Shown in pieces: positions 35,481 through 48,944 of a stretch of 64,000 nt of DNA. Within the stretch, counting starts at the first letter, position 1. Every line of letters begins with the position of its first letter. Source of the DNA: Hsuehochloa calcarea (taxonomy: Eukaryota; Streptophyta; Magnoliopsida; Poales; Poaceae); assembly GCA_036346395.1 (NCBI GenBank), contig CM070599.1:28821232-28885231 (forward strand). The letters are read 5' to 3'. The notes under the pieces are model-generated. The model worked only from the letters and a program-made list of their open reading frames with translations, did no database searches and was not told the DNA's origin. The position numbers and the translations under genes are program-made.

Positions 35481-36750
35481 CACTTAAGTTGAGTTAGTTC
35501 TATTTCAAAAACATTTGTGTGTGGGTTAAAAATATGGCGGGCTCATCTAGCCCTTGCTTTGGATTTCTCTGGGTAGTCTTTCCCAGTACTGATAATAGGT
35601 GGATGTAACCGCTATAAAAAATAAGTATGAGATGGAGGTAATCTTCGCTGTTATTGATATTGCACACTTAATATCCTTAATAAAATATGTTTTAGTTAAA
35701 ATGTTAAGTGATAGGGTTTTATAATATATGTAATCATAAATATTACTTTGTGTAAATAAAATAACTCGAGCCATCATTGTTTAGCCTTGTGTATCTATTA
35801 TTGTATCTATTGTGTTGGCTCGCGAGCACGAAAACACAACATATTTGTTAAGAATAGTTTAAAGTGAACTATGATAAAATTACAAGATTAGAATGAAATT
35901 TACTCCCTTTTTCGGTCGCTCGCTGGAGATAAAGTGGACTGCTCAATAAGCTAAGCCAGGAGATAAAAGTGCACTGCTCAATAAGCTAAGCCAATCGCGG
36001 TACTGGTGATTGGTGAATGAGAGCGAACGGTTTCTTTTTTATCGCGTGTCGTCGCAAACGTGAGGCTGACCTAAAAAACGATGTCAAATGTTGCGGGCGC
36101 TGCGAATAGGCTTAAGCTTTCGCCGGGGACAAAAGCGTGGAGGCAAAGAGGGCTCGCGCCGCACGCTATTGGGAGAGATATGTCATATATGGATCATGGA
36201 TGACAACTGGCAAGGAAGGTTTCTTTTGTTCCTCTTTTTTTTTTCTCCCCTTCTTTGAAAGAACAGGTTGGGAGTGTTGGACCCATGGACTGCATAGCCA
36301 TCATCAGCTAGCTCATTATTTCTACCATTATTTAGATATGCACATTGGTAGATTATCGAAGAAGGAAGTAATCACACGGCAACTTGTATGATATCCGTGA
36401 GGAGTCTCGCCTGCGCGTCACGATTTCAACGAGACGGAAACTGTATTAGCAGTTTATGGTTGCTCCTGTCCCGCGGGTTAGTTAGCCGTAGCTGTCCGGA
36501 TGGGGAGCCTTGGAGGAGCCACGGAGGCTTTCGGCCTTTGGCGACTCACAGCGACGTGGTCGGCTAGGATGGGATGGAATGGAATGGAATGGATGGACGC
36601 GTGCGCGCGGATTCCGGGCCATCGTGCGCGTCCTGTACTCCTCTTGTCCTGTGAACTCTGCGGCTCGTATGAATTCACGGGAGGCGAGTTGAAGTCCCCA
36701 AAGATGCAAAAAATAAATACGATGGGGGAGGGTTGAGGTGCTCTGTATTA
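35481..36750. other. Spacer with a two-copy 35-bp tandem repeat
   Basis: ACTGCTCAATAAGCTAAGCC preceded by GAGATAAA occurs twice in tandem (35926-35959 and 35961-35994). A short (GGAAT)n run lies near 36575. No gene is recognised. Confidence 0.5.
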
Positions 36751-38165
36751 ACTGTTGGATTATTTTTAGAGGATGATTTAACAGCTGATTGGGAGGGTCT
36801 TACGTGAGATTCTCCTTTGCAAATTTTTTCTCTCAAAGATGGAGAAAATATTGTAGGCTGCTACTGTGGTGACGTGGTAGTGATAATTTTAGTTGGCAGT
36901 GTTGAGAACCATGATTTAAGGGTTGAAGGCCGTCGTACTAAATCTGTTCTAAGTGAACATTAGTTTTTAAATAGGATCTTATTGTATTCAGAAAAGATCA
37001 ATTTATTAAAAAAGAGGTTCGCGATATTGTGTCTTCGTCTAATGTCTCATGATTGTTTATTTATTGTGTAGTAATTGATTGATTGGATTCCTGCGATTAC
37101 TAGTTTATTCAACACGTTATGAGCACGAATCGCTGATAACACCTCCGAATCGTTATGTCGTCGAAATTTCATATTTCAATCTTTAGTTTTTGCTATGAAT
37201 TAATTTGGTAAATTAATTTGCATGTATCGGTTTAGATACGTTAAACTGCTAATTAGCCTTAGAATTAATTACATTCTAAAACCGAGATTAGTCCTGTTGG
37301 ATGAGATATGTTACTGGACAGGATTACTGTTCATTGCAGCTTAGTTTTGGTGCTGTTCATTACAGTTTACATGTTGTTCATGCGTGGAAATAAAACAAAA
37401 ACAATAAGGGCCAGCTGGGAGCCGACCGCCACCAGTGACCTGCCGCCGGCACCCGTCGTGCGCTGCCTAACGCCGTAGAAACGTGTGCCGCCTCACTGGC
37501 CCCAACGGCTACACGCGTGCATCTGACAAGTCGGCAGCCTGAAGCCGCCTCTGCTCGTCCTCTGCACCGCCACTCCATCGGCAGCAACGCCACCACGCCG
37601 TGGAAGGCAGCCGCCATGCCATGGAACACCGGCGGCTCAAAGCCGCCTCTACGCCTGCGACGTCGACTTGCCGCCCACACGCCGCGCACCAGTCAGCGTC
37701 TCCGAGCCGCCGCTGCCTGTGCGCACGTAATGCATCGCCACCACGGGAGAACAGGGAAGGGGAACCCTATCCCCCTCACCACTTTTTAACTGAGAGAAAT
37801 GGGCCGACTAAGTGTGGTCCAAAAGGGAGAAGGGAAAAAAAAAAGGGAAAAGGGAAACATTGCAAAAAGGACATCGAAGTTCTAAAAATTATGAGGAACT
37901 TTCTCACAGATAAGGAAATTTTACGAAAACCCTCTGGAGTTTGGAAAATTTACTATCGATTGACGCAAAGATCAATCTAAAGTCTCGATCTCTTGGAGAT
38001 GCCATCACCGAGCCAGCAACTGGCGCCTCTACCATCCCTAAGGCCGCTAGGTATGCGACTCTACACTTGTTGAGGCACCACCTCCATAAAGACCTGAAAT
38101 CTGAATATTTAATGGAGGAGGATCCACTAGTGTTGTCGAATTCCCTTAACGAATGCTACAACTAG
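36751..38165 (+). mobile_element. Ty1-copia 5' remnant (LTR end, leader, gag start)
   Basis: CAACACGTTATGAGCACGA (37110-37128) is the same post-LTR context as at 4633. A GC-rich leader follows (37400-37790), then GGGGAACCCTATCCCC and a purine-rich stretch, then a gag fragment. The upstream LTR probably starts near TGTTGGATTATT at 36753. Its layout parallels the split element at 4361-5112/21143-22300. Confidence 0.6.
37941..38165 (+). pseudogene. Copia gag fragment
   Basis: The frame carries YATLHLLRHHLHKDLKSEYL followed by MEEDPLVL and NSLNE, matching the copia gag signature (xxLRHHLxxxLKxEYLxxEDPLxLWxxLKxR) with the expected Trp replaced. It ends at a stop immediately after. This is the N-terminal part of gag only. 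Confidence 0.75.
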
Positions 38166-38528
38166 CAGAGATTTGTCATGCACAAACTTATATCCAAATT
38201 GAGGTTCTATAACCAAGCAGTTACAAAAGCCGATATGATATAGAAAACCTTGTGCATCTTCCAATTCAATATGCATATACTGCAACAACAGTACCGCAAT
38301 GTGAAGTACTCAAATTATTTTTAGCTGATGTACACTCTGCTGGAAGTTGAGAAATATGCAGAACTTCTGATGGAAAACCATCAAATACATCCCACTGGGA
38401 CGATGGTTGTGCCTGAAGCACACGCAAACACTCAGTAGGCTGCTGTCTAATCCTCCTCATGTCGTGTGGACGACCCCCCGAAAAAATTATGCTTTGTGGT
38501 GGGCTTGGTTGTTTTCTTCAAAGCAGTC

Positions 38529-39651
38529 GTGCTTATCAGAGATGGTTCTTGTTAATAACCGTCTGTGATACACATTACAGACGGATCCAATTACAATCCG
38601 TCTGTGATAAATAAATATCAGAGACGATTCCAATTACAAACCGTATGTAATAAATAAACATCATAGACGGTTCTTATTAATAATCATCTATAATAATTAT
38701 ATATCACAGACTGTTGTAGTTTATAACCATTTGTGATACATATCACAGACGATTTATCCTACTAAACCGCATGTAATAGTTCCTTCCATATCTAAAAAAT
38801 ATTCTATTTTTCGGCTGCTAGCATCAGGAGTATCACTAAAAAACCGCTAATTTTGCAAGTAGTTCAACACCTGTATAGGTATCACAGACGGTTCTTAACA
38901 ATAACCGTCTATGATATGCACCATTAAATATCTAATCGTCCCCTTAGATCTAGATATATCTGTAGTGAGAAATGTCTCTGATATATATATATAACTGCTT
39001 TGAAGGAGGCGGCTGGCTCTTGAGCGCATTTGGTGAATGAAATACCGTAGATTTTCAAGTGTGCTTGTAGATCTGCTATTTATTCTTAGTGATCTAAGGT
39101 TAGTATTTCTTTGTCTCTAATGCGGATGTTTTGAAGAAGACGGCGAGTACAAGACCATAGAAGTATCACTAAAAAACCGCTAATTTACAAGTGTTCGGAG
39201 CATGCTAGAGTTGAAGATGGAGCGCATTCTGGATCATATCAAGTGGCTGAAGAAGATTGCGTGTGTGTATGTATCATTATTGTAATTTATAGCATATTTG
39301 TTAAGTAGTCGGGTAGCATACCTGACGTTTGCACTATCATAGACAATTCTTAAGAATAAACGTCTATGGCGTATGCGATTGTCACATACGGTTATTCTTA
39401 ATCACAGACGGGTTTTAAAAATAACCGTATTATCACAGACGATTATTAAAAATAACCGTCTGTGACGTATGCGATTATCACATACGGTTATTCTTAATAA
39501 CCGTATGTAAATTATCACAGACGGTTATATTTACAAACCGTATGTGATAATTACGTGTATCATAGATGATTTCGTTTGTGATAAATACAACACAGACGAT
39601 TCCAACCGTTTGTAATAAAATGTTCAGAATAACTTATTTTGTACTAGTGAA
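38529..39651. mobile_element. CACTA (En/Spm) transposon ends, rearranged
   Basis: More than twenty copies of a word close to ATCACAGACGGTT or its reverse complement line the block. CACTAAAAAACCGCTAATTT occurs at 38834 and again at 39167, preceded by AGTAT both times, as expected for a CACTA 5' end. TGTAGTG (38965-38971) and a degenerate TACTAGTG (ending 39651) look like 3' ends. Two nested or tandem deletion derivatives without transposase would explain this. Confidence 0.65.
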
Positions 39652-42600
39652 AACCTCCATCTAGAGATATATACTTTGCTTGAGCTGTTGCTGCATTTGC
39701 ATGGTGTTTGGCCGCGGCTTGGCACCTGATACCAAGTATCTCCGACGGGGCCAGGCATCCGCGGATCCCCTCAGCCGGCCTTGAGCACCAAGTAGAGTTC
39801 CCATGAGAACATAAGATTGCGATAAGTTATGACCAAGGCGAAGGTAGTTCTCCCGTGTTCTTCTCTCCTAAACCAACTAAGCGCCTGTTAATTTGGAACA
39901 TATATAGGAGGTTTAAAACATTGTAAGAAAGAGTCACACGACGCTCCCTCTGTTTAGCTATACTTGTCGTTTAGCTACATTTGTCCATAACCTGTCATAC
40001 GCACAGACTAAAAAAATATTAAATATAGCAAATACTTAATGAGAAATATTCATACATACGCCTATTAAATGGCATACCACAACTACTAAAGGCCAGAAAG
40101 GAAAAAAAAAACTGCAATAATCTAAAGTTTCACAATAAATAAATATGTTGAAAGAGATACTACAAGGCAATGGACGAATACAGCTAAACTGAAAAAGTCC
40201 ACTACAAAGTTTATGTGAAATTGCAATGTTCAAAACAAGCCTACGTCCTTGTCCTACGCCTATTTCGTGCCTTTCTGGTGGCTACATTTAAGTATGTATG
40301 TACGAAGTGGACCAACGATATAAGTGAACAGTGGCACCGCTGTTCCGTCGGTGCACTACAGCAATAAAGCGGCGTAGCAAGAGCGCTTCTTGACTATTTT
40401 AATTACCCTACCTAGGTACGTCTACGGTCTACCAACCCCGTGCGCCGGGTAATTAACCCGGCATGCATGCGAATCCACTGCGCAAATCGTTTGGTTAACC
40501 ATGACACGTCAAAACGATTGCTTAAGCCTGCATAAGCGTAACCCCTACTAAGCAATTAATCACGCATGCACGGTGTGTACTTAAGTAAATGTGCAATCTG
40601 ATCCTCGGTCAGATGTCAACTGGTCGTCACTGGGATGTGCAACCCGTGACTTTCCTATCCTTTCCTTCTTTCTTTTCTTTGAGAGAAAATTTTCATCCTT
40701 TTGCAATGCTCCATTAATTTGACAAGCCTTTTTTTAAATTTGTTTCGCCGATGGGAACATTTACCTAACTGTGAAAATATGGTGAATCTTCTTAGAACAA
40801 TCTTTTAGGCGCACTTTCATTCCGTAGTGGATCGAGCACGTATGGTCCTTTTGGAAACAGTGAAATGCACCGATGATGTAAGTACAGTGCATTGGCTAGA
40901 GTCATTAGGTTAATTGGTTTTCTCCTCCATGAGTTGTAATACATAATTTTTTTTTAATCACCGAAAGCTGTTTACTGTGTTAAAAAAATGTAAGTACAAT
41001 GCCTCTCTTCAATCTTTGGCCTTTTTAAATGGAGTGTAGCACAATTGATATTCTATGTGAATAGTTTTCGCTGTAGAGTTATTGACCTAATCTACCACAT
41101 AGACTAGTAGTTATGACAAGAAACGGGGCGTGACAAGAAGAAAGTTTGGATCGCTGGTCCAAGGATTTGATCTCCAGGTCCAAGCCTCGAAGGCACAAGT
41201 ATGTGTGTGTACAAGTTTGGTAGAATTAGCTTATCGCAAGTCCCGTCGTCTACGATTTGTACCTTGCAGGCCAATGACGCGTAACACGAGCTACCAAACC
41301 CAGTGTCACTCTCAGGACTTGATTTTGCTATGGTCACCACTAGAATGGCGTCTGACATTATTTCTTTCTTCTTTTTTCTGAAGGAGACGATGATGTATAA
41401 AAGGATTTAGAACCGTAAGGTGATAAGATCGATTTAGCTATCTCCTTACATTACCACTAGTCAAACATATTCTCATTTTGCGTGCTAATCATTTAATATT
41501 AAGAAGGATGATAGCCCCCCATTAATTTATCCATAACCTTATGGTCCTCATCCACTTTTATTTGTCAAGTGACTCTTTGTGCAAGATTATTGTAAGATAG
41601 TTTCGTTGTATTCGGAGCCGAATCCAATAAAATGTGCCACTCAGGCCACCATTTACCAATTTCACTTAGAGCACGTATAATACAGGTGCATATTTAAAGA
41701 GGTGCTTAGCAAAGAAAAAAAACTATTTTTTCTCACCATGTATGACAGATAAGATACTTATTTTGCAATATTAATGCTTGATTATGCATCGGTGTTTAAG
41801 AAGTGTTTATGTGTATAACTAATAAATAATACAATCACTTAAGCACCTATAAAAGAGATGCTTGCATCGGATGAAATGATTTTTACATGATGCTTAATGA
41901 TATGATTATATTTTTAACACTCCTATATAAGCATCTCGTATCGTACATGCACCTAGACAGTTAGAATCATCTCCGTTTTGGGTTGACGGTCGAGACCACC
42001 GCACTGTTTACATTTTCATGTTGTCAATCCGCTACTAATAATTCCACGCTTCTTGCTCTCTTTTTTTTCTTCCGACATTAATTTACTTTCTCTACGACTC
42101 TACGTTAAATACACCAAAATACAGCAGCCAGCTAAGACACGTTTTAGCCGTGGCTCGTGCCCAACCAAATCCTCGCCACTGCACCCAAAAAAATGAACAG
42201 TACCACACGGGCGGCGTGGAAGTCAGAACTCTCGCGAGGGTAGTCGCGTCATTAGACAAATAAGTAAGTAAACGTTCTCTTCGTGCCACGTTTCCCTCCG
42301 GAGAATGGGAAACGCGCGTACCCAACTAGGAGGAGCACGCAACCCTGACGACCGGCGCAGATACGCAACGCAACCCCTGATGATATTTTCGCACTGACTA
42401 GTGGGGCCAGAGTTATATTGGACCCACGTGTCAACGAGAGCGTAAGGGTCAGAGCACGTTATCTCTCCTCCCGCCGCCGCGCCAGAAATGCGGTGACGGC
42501 GAAGTGACGTGTCTGTCCCCGTGGTTACACGCAGCCGCCGCTCGCTTTGGAGTTGGGATTATCCCACCACGCCAAGATTCTGGGCGAGATTCATTAATCA

Positions 42601-43714
42601 CCGAGACATGGTAGATTATTTTCGATAAAAAAAAAAGTGGTAGTACTACATTCCCTTCCACGAGTAAAAAAGTACCACTACATGTTGCTTACAGAAATAA
42701 AAGGTGTAGTCGTTTTAACCGTTGGTGCTATGACTTTAGAAAGAGTATGCAATGCCCAATAAACACTACAAATATCTCATGAATTGAAAATAATTAATAT
42801 AGATGTGACCCTATAACTTACATATTATCCTCATATTGGATATTATTTTTTTTAATTTATATATCTTTACAATGTTATTGAGTAGATTTTTTCTATGCAA
42901 TATAGAGAGAAAAAAAGTCTTCTAGGTACACAGAACAGGTATACCAACAGGAAAAAGTAGTCCTGTACATGGACATGCTAAGCAACCTAGTACATAAAAT
43001 TTCTCTCTTGTGGGACCCAAAATGGAGCACTTCTTTCCTCCTTTCCTTTTCTTGTATAAATGCAAAAGGAAGAATGAAGAACACAGATTAAATTGATTGA
43101 CAATTAGCCCTAAAAAAAGTTGCCGCTTGCTATCCATACCCCTTTATGGTGGCATGATAAGCATTTTAGCAGCTGTAATGCTGGAATGCCCTTTTAAAAA
43201 GTTCAAAGAATTTTAGTATCCTATCTTGAAAACTCTCCAGGCTCTTGGTTAGAAGAGAGTTCAATTGTTATCGTAATCAACATGGAATGAATCTCTGGTC
43301 AGAAGCAAAAGCAGTCTCCTAAACAGATACACTCTCCTATTACCGGGATCCTTAATTAAGCAAAGCCGCCGGGAGGGGCAGTTTGGTCAACCCGCACCAA
43401 AGGGGTAAAAAGGCGCGACCCGCAGGGCCCCAACTGCCGAACCGTCTCGGAGCGCCTAACGCCGTGATCCCCACGCTAAAATTACCGAAAAGCCCTCCCC
43501 TCCGGTCTCCTTATCTGGCTCGGCTCACCCCGCCTCCGTCCGATCCGCTTTAGGATTCGCGAAACCGCTTCCCATCGTTAGTAGGCGGCTCTACATAGCG
43601 CCACGCGTGGCGCACCCAGACGGCGCGCGATTAGTAACAGAAACAAACCTACTGGGGAGGCAAAGAAAAGGGGGAGAAAAAGAGAGAAGAAAGAGTAAAG
43701 CGGCGGAAGAAGTA
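39652..43714. other. Intergenic region and TCP11 upstream region
   Basis: Mostly AT-rich sequence with no gene or clear repeat that I can support. The last 350 bp (43360-43714) are GC-rich, as in a grass core promoter and 5' untranslated region, with CT-rich and CCGCCTCCG words but no clear TATA box. Confidence 0.5.
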
Positions 43715-46700
43715 ATGGAAGCGAAGCGAAGCGAGGTGAGCCGCGGTTGCTTGCGGGATTCGCTCTCGAGTTCCTTCCGGCGAGTTGCGTGCGGCGCGGC
43801 GGGGAGTTTGATCGGCGGGGAGATCGGGGTGCGGGAGCCAGTGGCGATGGAGATACCGGCGGAGGAGGGGTCGGCGGCTGCGGCGGCGAGGGTGCCGCCG
43901 CGGATCAGGAGGAGGCTGCTCGAGGGGAGGAGCGGCGGCGCGCCGGCGAGCGTCGAGGATATCGAGGCCAAGCTCCGGGAGGCCGACCTCCGGAGGCAGG
44001 TTGGTGTCTCTGTCGGGTTCCTTTCTCCCTTTTATTTTGCTTTCCTTTCTTTCTCGTGGTGGATTGCGAGGCTGGGGCGTGAACTGTGAAGTTGAAGTTT
44101 TTGGAGATTTTTTAATGTGTCCTTGCTTGGTTTATTGGGTGGGTTTTTACTGATGAGATGATAGTTGTCTCGCCTACTCTTAAAGTGTGTTTTTTCTTCC
44201 CCTTTTTGGATTTTACAGCAACTCTTAGACTGCCAATTAGTTCCGAATTTGGGATTTTTTTATCATTTAAAAAATACTTTTCGTTCTTTGTTTTTCAGTT
44301 TTTGCTGGTCGACTCAGAGTGGGGAATTGGAATTGTGAAGTTGAGAGTATGTGAAAGGATTTCTTTGAGCCTTGTGAGACTTTATTTTTGGTGGTTAGGA
44401 TTCGTTGGGGAGTTGAGGTAACATTCTTTGGGGATTCTTTTGGCGGTAGGTAGTCGTGAGCTGAAGTTGGATTCACGTGTGCGTCGAATTGATTTTTGTT
44501 CAATTTTGCCGGAATTGATTTTTGTTCAATTTTGCCGCGGTTTTGCGATCTCTGGATTAAAGCGTCTTCCCCACCGTGTAAAGTTCTCGTTTTCATATAT
44601 TTCTTCCATTGCCATCGACTGATTTAATATAGCGTAATTGGCTTTTGGTCCTATCTGCAGTTCTGTGAAATCGTAAGCAGTGACTATTAGTAATATGTCA
44701 GTTGTCTGAATCGAGTTATGCCACGTTGCCTGTAAAAAAAAGGTCTTCTTTAATCTAATTGGAAAACTAAATTTCATGTAAAAACGGGGGCTTCAGTTTA
44801 CAAATGATTTCAGTTTGTTTACGTGGTAAAAAATATTATGGTAATTTGGTAGGGATAGTTTGCTTTATCACCGATCACTTGGTTTTGCTTAGAAGTAACT
44901 TTCAGCAATCGTAGCACTGCAAATTTGGTGACCAGTAATATGGTTGAAACTTTTGTTGGTTGATGTGATTTTGGTAGGTCCAGTTCACTAATTTTGGTAG
45001 GTCCAGTTCACTAGAATTTGCCTTAAACTGTAGTATTTGGGACTATGTTTTATGTTCTCGCCTGGTCTGATGATTCAATTTAGGAGTGAAGTGTTACACG
45101 GAGCTAAATGATCATGCTTTGTTAAAAGATGGTTGGTAGTGAATTAGTGATATGTGATTGATCAAGATAGCTTATGTTCACATGCTATTTTGCAGCAATT
45201 CCATGAATGGTTATCCTGCAAAGCAAGGAAGAAGCCACGGAGTCCGTCGTGGTCTTCTCAAGAGGAAGATCATGGGCAGCGCCTTGAAGCAAAGCTTCAG
45301 GCAGCTGAGCAGAAAAGGTAACAAAAAAAGCAGGGCCAGATATTGGTTATTCTTTACTTTATTCAAGTAAAGGGAGCATCTGAGACTAATATATGAACCT
45401 TACAGGTTAAGCCTCTTGGCAAAGGCACAGAACCGGCTAGCCAAGTTGGATGAACTCCGACAAGCTGCTAAGAATGACGTGGAAATGCGGTTTGAGAAGG
45501 AAAGGGAAGAACTTGAGACTAGAGTTGAGTCTCGTGTTCGGCAGGCCGAGGAAAACCGCATGCGCCTTTTGCATGCACATATGCAGAGGCGGGCCGCACT
45601 GAAGGAGAGAACAGCAAGGTCCCTGGTGCGGAAGGCGACAGCAGAGAGCAAGTACACAGAGCGGGTGCGATCTGCAATCTTGCAAAAGCGCGTTGCTGCT
45701 GAGAAGAAACGGCTGGGGTTGTTAGAAGCTGAGAAGAGGAAGGCTCAGGCTAGGCTTTTGCATATCCAACGGGCAGCCAAGATTGTATGCAGCCAGAGAG
45801 AAACAGAGAGGAGGAAATTGAAAGAACAGCTGGACAGCAAACTTCAGAGGGCGAAGAGGCAGAGAGCTGAATATTTGAAACAGCGAGGAAGTCTTCACAG
45901 TTCTGCCCACACCAATTACATCAAGCATGCAATTTTTCTTTCAAGAAAGCTGGCGAGGTATCGCTGTCATACAATGCATTTTTGGAATAATCATTTGATT
46001 TATATTTGCACGTGTGGAATTAACTGAAATTGTTTGTTCATTTTGGTTTACTACAGATGCTGGAGAAGATTTGTGAAGTCTAGGAAGACAACACTTGCAT
46101 TGGTTCAAGCTTATGATGCCTTGAGAATTAATGAGAAATCTGTCAAGTCTATGCCGTTTGAAAAATTAGCTATGTCAATGGAATCTCCTACAGTTCTTCA
46201 GACCACAAAGGCATTTCTTGACCGGTTGGAGAGACGTTTGCTTCTTTCTCAGTCAGCAGGTTCATCATCGGTGGAAAATATTGACCATCTACTAAAACGC
46301 CTTGGGTCTCCGAAGAGAAAGGCACCTCCTAGCAGGGAGGGGAGAACAAGGGTAGCAGCAAAGAAGCCAGTAAGAAGTTCTGAAACAAGCAGATTGTCTA
46401 GATACTCACTGAGGGTGGTACTCTGTGCTTACATGATACTGGCACATCCAAGTGCTGTTTTTAGTGGACAAGGTGAGCGGGAGAAATTACTTATGGAGTC
46501 AGCCGTGAACTATGTCAAGGAGTTTGAGCTGTTGGTTAAGACAATACTTGATGGGCCAGGCAGTGCCTCAAGGCAGTCATCCCTCGGTACTGACGCTGCT
46601 GAATCATCTAATTGCCAGATGTCTTCTGATGTTACTGGTCAGAGGAAATTCAGGACTCAGTTGGCTAATTTTGACAAAGCTTGGTGCGGTTATCTTTACC

Positions 46701-48944
46701 GCTTTGTGGTGTGGAAAGTAAAAGATGCAAAATCATTGGAGGAAGATCTTGTTAGGGCTGCATGCAAACTTGAGCTGTCAATGATGCAAACATGCAAGTT
46801 AACTGCGGACAGGCAGTCACATAACCTTACTCATGATATGAAGGCAATTCAGCAACAGGTTACTGATGACCAAAAGCTTCTAAGAGAGAAGGTTCAGCAC
46901 CTGAGTGGTGATGCAGGCATTGAGCGGATGAACTCTGCTCTTTCAGATACGAGGTCAAAGTTCTTTGAAGCGAAGGAGAATGGAAGTCCCTTGGCGGCAC
47001 CTGTTGCAAACATATCTACTCCTTTGAGCATTAATTCGTCTGGTCAGCTCCCACCTTGTGAGATTAATTATAATTCCAAGACAAAAACTGAAGGATCAAG
47101 CTCCATTGTCCGATCTTTGTTTGGAGCCTCTTCAACATCAAGCAGTACATCACCGGTGAAACTGCCAACAGAGAATGAGCAAATGGTCAATGAAATGCTT
47201 CATGAGAACAATGGTGCTTTTGCTGGCAACTCTGATAATGTCAGTACTATTGAGAAGGATTTCCAGAACAAAGTGAGAGAAACAATGGAGAAAGCTTTCT
47301 GGGATGTGGTTACAGATTCGATGAGAGGAGAGAAACCTGACTACAGCCAACTGATAAACCTGGTAAAGGAAGTGAGGGATTCATTGCACGAGTTGGCTCC
47401 CAAGGGGTGGAAGGAGGAGATCCTTGAGAACATTGACCTCGAAATTTTGTCTCAGATACTTGAGTCAGGCTTCCAAGACACACAATATCTGGGGCAGATT
47501 TTGCAGTACTCCCTGGATATGGTCCGAAAACTATCTGCTCCTGCAAAGGAGGATGGGATGAAGAAAAGTCATCACAAATTATTGAGTGAGTTAGCTGCAA
47601 GTTCTGAAGTTAATGATAATGGTATCAGCTCGTTTGTCATTGCTATCATCAAGGGGTTGCGCTTCATTCTGGAAGAAATAAAGGTCTGTTCCGTGTTAAC
47701 ACCTTAAATTAGTCCTAGAATTTATTGCACTTGTTTTTGATGTGGAATTCTAACATTTTTCTGTGATAAAACAGGAACTGCAGGCAGAAATGAGCAAGGC
47801 ACGTATCCAGCTGATGCAACCAATTATAAAAGGCTCTGCTGGAGTGGAGTACCTGCAGAAGGCTTTCGCTGATCGCTATGGGCCTCCTGCCAATGCATCA
47901 GCTTCTCTACCTCTAACTCTGCAATGGATTTCAACATCCAAGAACGTCACGGAAGAAGAATGGAATGCACATTTGGATTCTTGTTCAGTTTTGGCAGCAG
48001 CAGATCATGCAAGTTTCTAACAGCATAACTGCGTAACTGTTTTACCATCAGTAGCATAGCAGCATTCTAGTTGTTTTTATCTGGTTCCTGGGACTAATTT
48101 AATCCATTATGGCAGGCGCAGCCCATTGTTACAGTACTCCGAGCTGGTCATGGAGCTCCAGGGGGGCAATCATCTTCGTTGTCTGCAGCAGGCAATCCAG
48201 GTCTACCAGAGTGCAAGGGAGAAAAGCTTGATAAGCTGATAAGGATTGGCTTGCTACAGCTTGTTAGTGGTATGGAGGGCATGCAATTGCAGTCAACTCC
48301 TGAGAGCTTCCAGCTTAATTTGCTGAGGTTGAGGGCCGTGCAGGGTCAATTCCAACAAGTGATCGTGATCCCTACAAGGTAACTATTTTATCCTTCTACT
48401 TTTACCATAGTCGGTCAGAACGATTAAATTCTTTAGTGTGTAATAATTGAATTAAATTGTTCTATTTATCCAGCATGCTCGTCCTGCGTCAAGTTCTGAT
48501 GAGTGAGAATTCGAAATTCACTCCTCTAGAGCTTGAAAATGTCATCTCAGAACTGTTCAAGCTCTTGTGAAGCTACTGGATAACTTCCCTGAGGCTGGCA
48601 CTGAAGAGATTGTGGAAGCGATGATGAGCTCGTCGGCCTCAGCTGACCCTTTCTCAGATGAAAAGATTCAGACTCGGAGGCAGATAATAACTCGGGTGCT
48701 CCTTAAGAGCCTCCAGGCCGGCGACACCGTCTTCAAGAAGGTCTCCCGATCGGTGTACTGCGCCTTCCGTGGCGTCATCCTCGGTGGCAGTGGCACAAAG
48801 GGCCAGCAGCTGGCTGATGTAGCCTTGCGCCGCATCGGTGCGGCAAAACTCGTCGACAGGGTGGTGAAGGCGGCTGAAGTGCTGATCAGGGTGGCGACGG
48901 TCTCTGAGAAGGTCCATGGCCCATGGTACAAAGCACTTGCGTGA
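43715..48944 (+). CDS. T-complex protein 11 (TCP11/Sok1-family) protein, one frameshift
   Basis: Seven coding exons: 43715-43999, 45196-45317, 45406-45957, 46057-47683, 47775-48008, 48116-48378 and 48474-48944. An internal ATG at 43847 (MEIPAEEG) is an equally possible start and gives about 1140 residues. The N-terminus (RVPPRIRRRLLE, ASVEDIEAKLREADLRRQQF) and a long Lys/Arg/Glu-rich coiled coil (about residues 92-270) lead to the TCP11 domain with KLARCWRRFVKSRKTT and the hallmark VLCAYMILAHPSAVFSGQG. All junctions keep phase. Intron 5 begins GCAAGT, so it is a GC-AG intron. In the last exon one base is missing near 48562, where the frame would otherwise end at a TGA 14 codons too late for conserved LVKLLDNFPEAG to follow; the downstream 125 codons are conserved. 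Plant members have no settled role; yeast Sok1 relates to cAMP-dependent kinase signalling. Confidence 0.9.

Noticed and set aside
39960..40020. CTCCCTCTGTTTAGC-like start resembling a Stowaway MITE end
   Set aside because: No matching inverted end or TA duplication was found nearby.
43607..43714. Start of the TCP11 frame upstream of the ATG at 43715
   Set aside because: The frame is open from 43607, but the sequence is leader-like and the conserved protein begins at 43715 or 43847.
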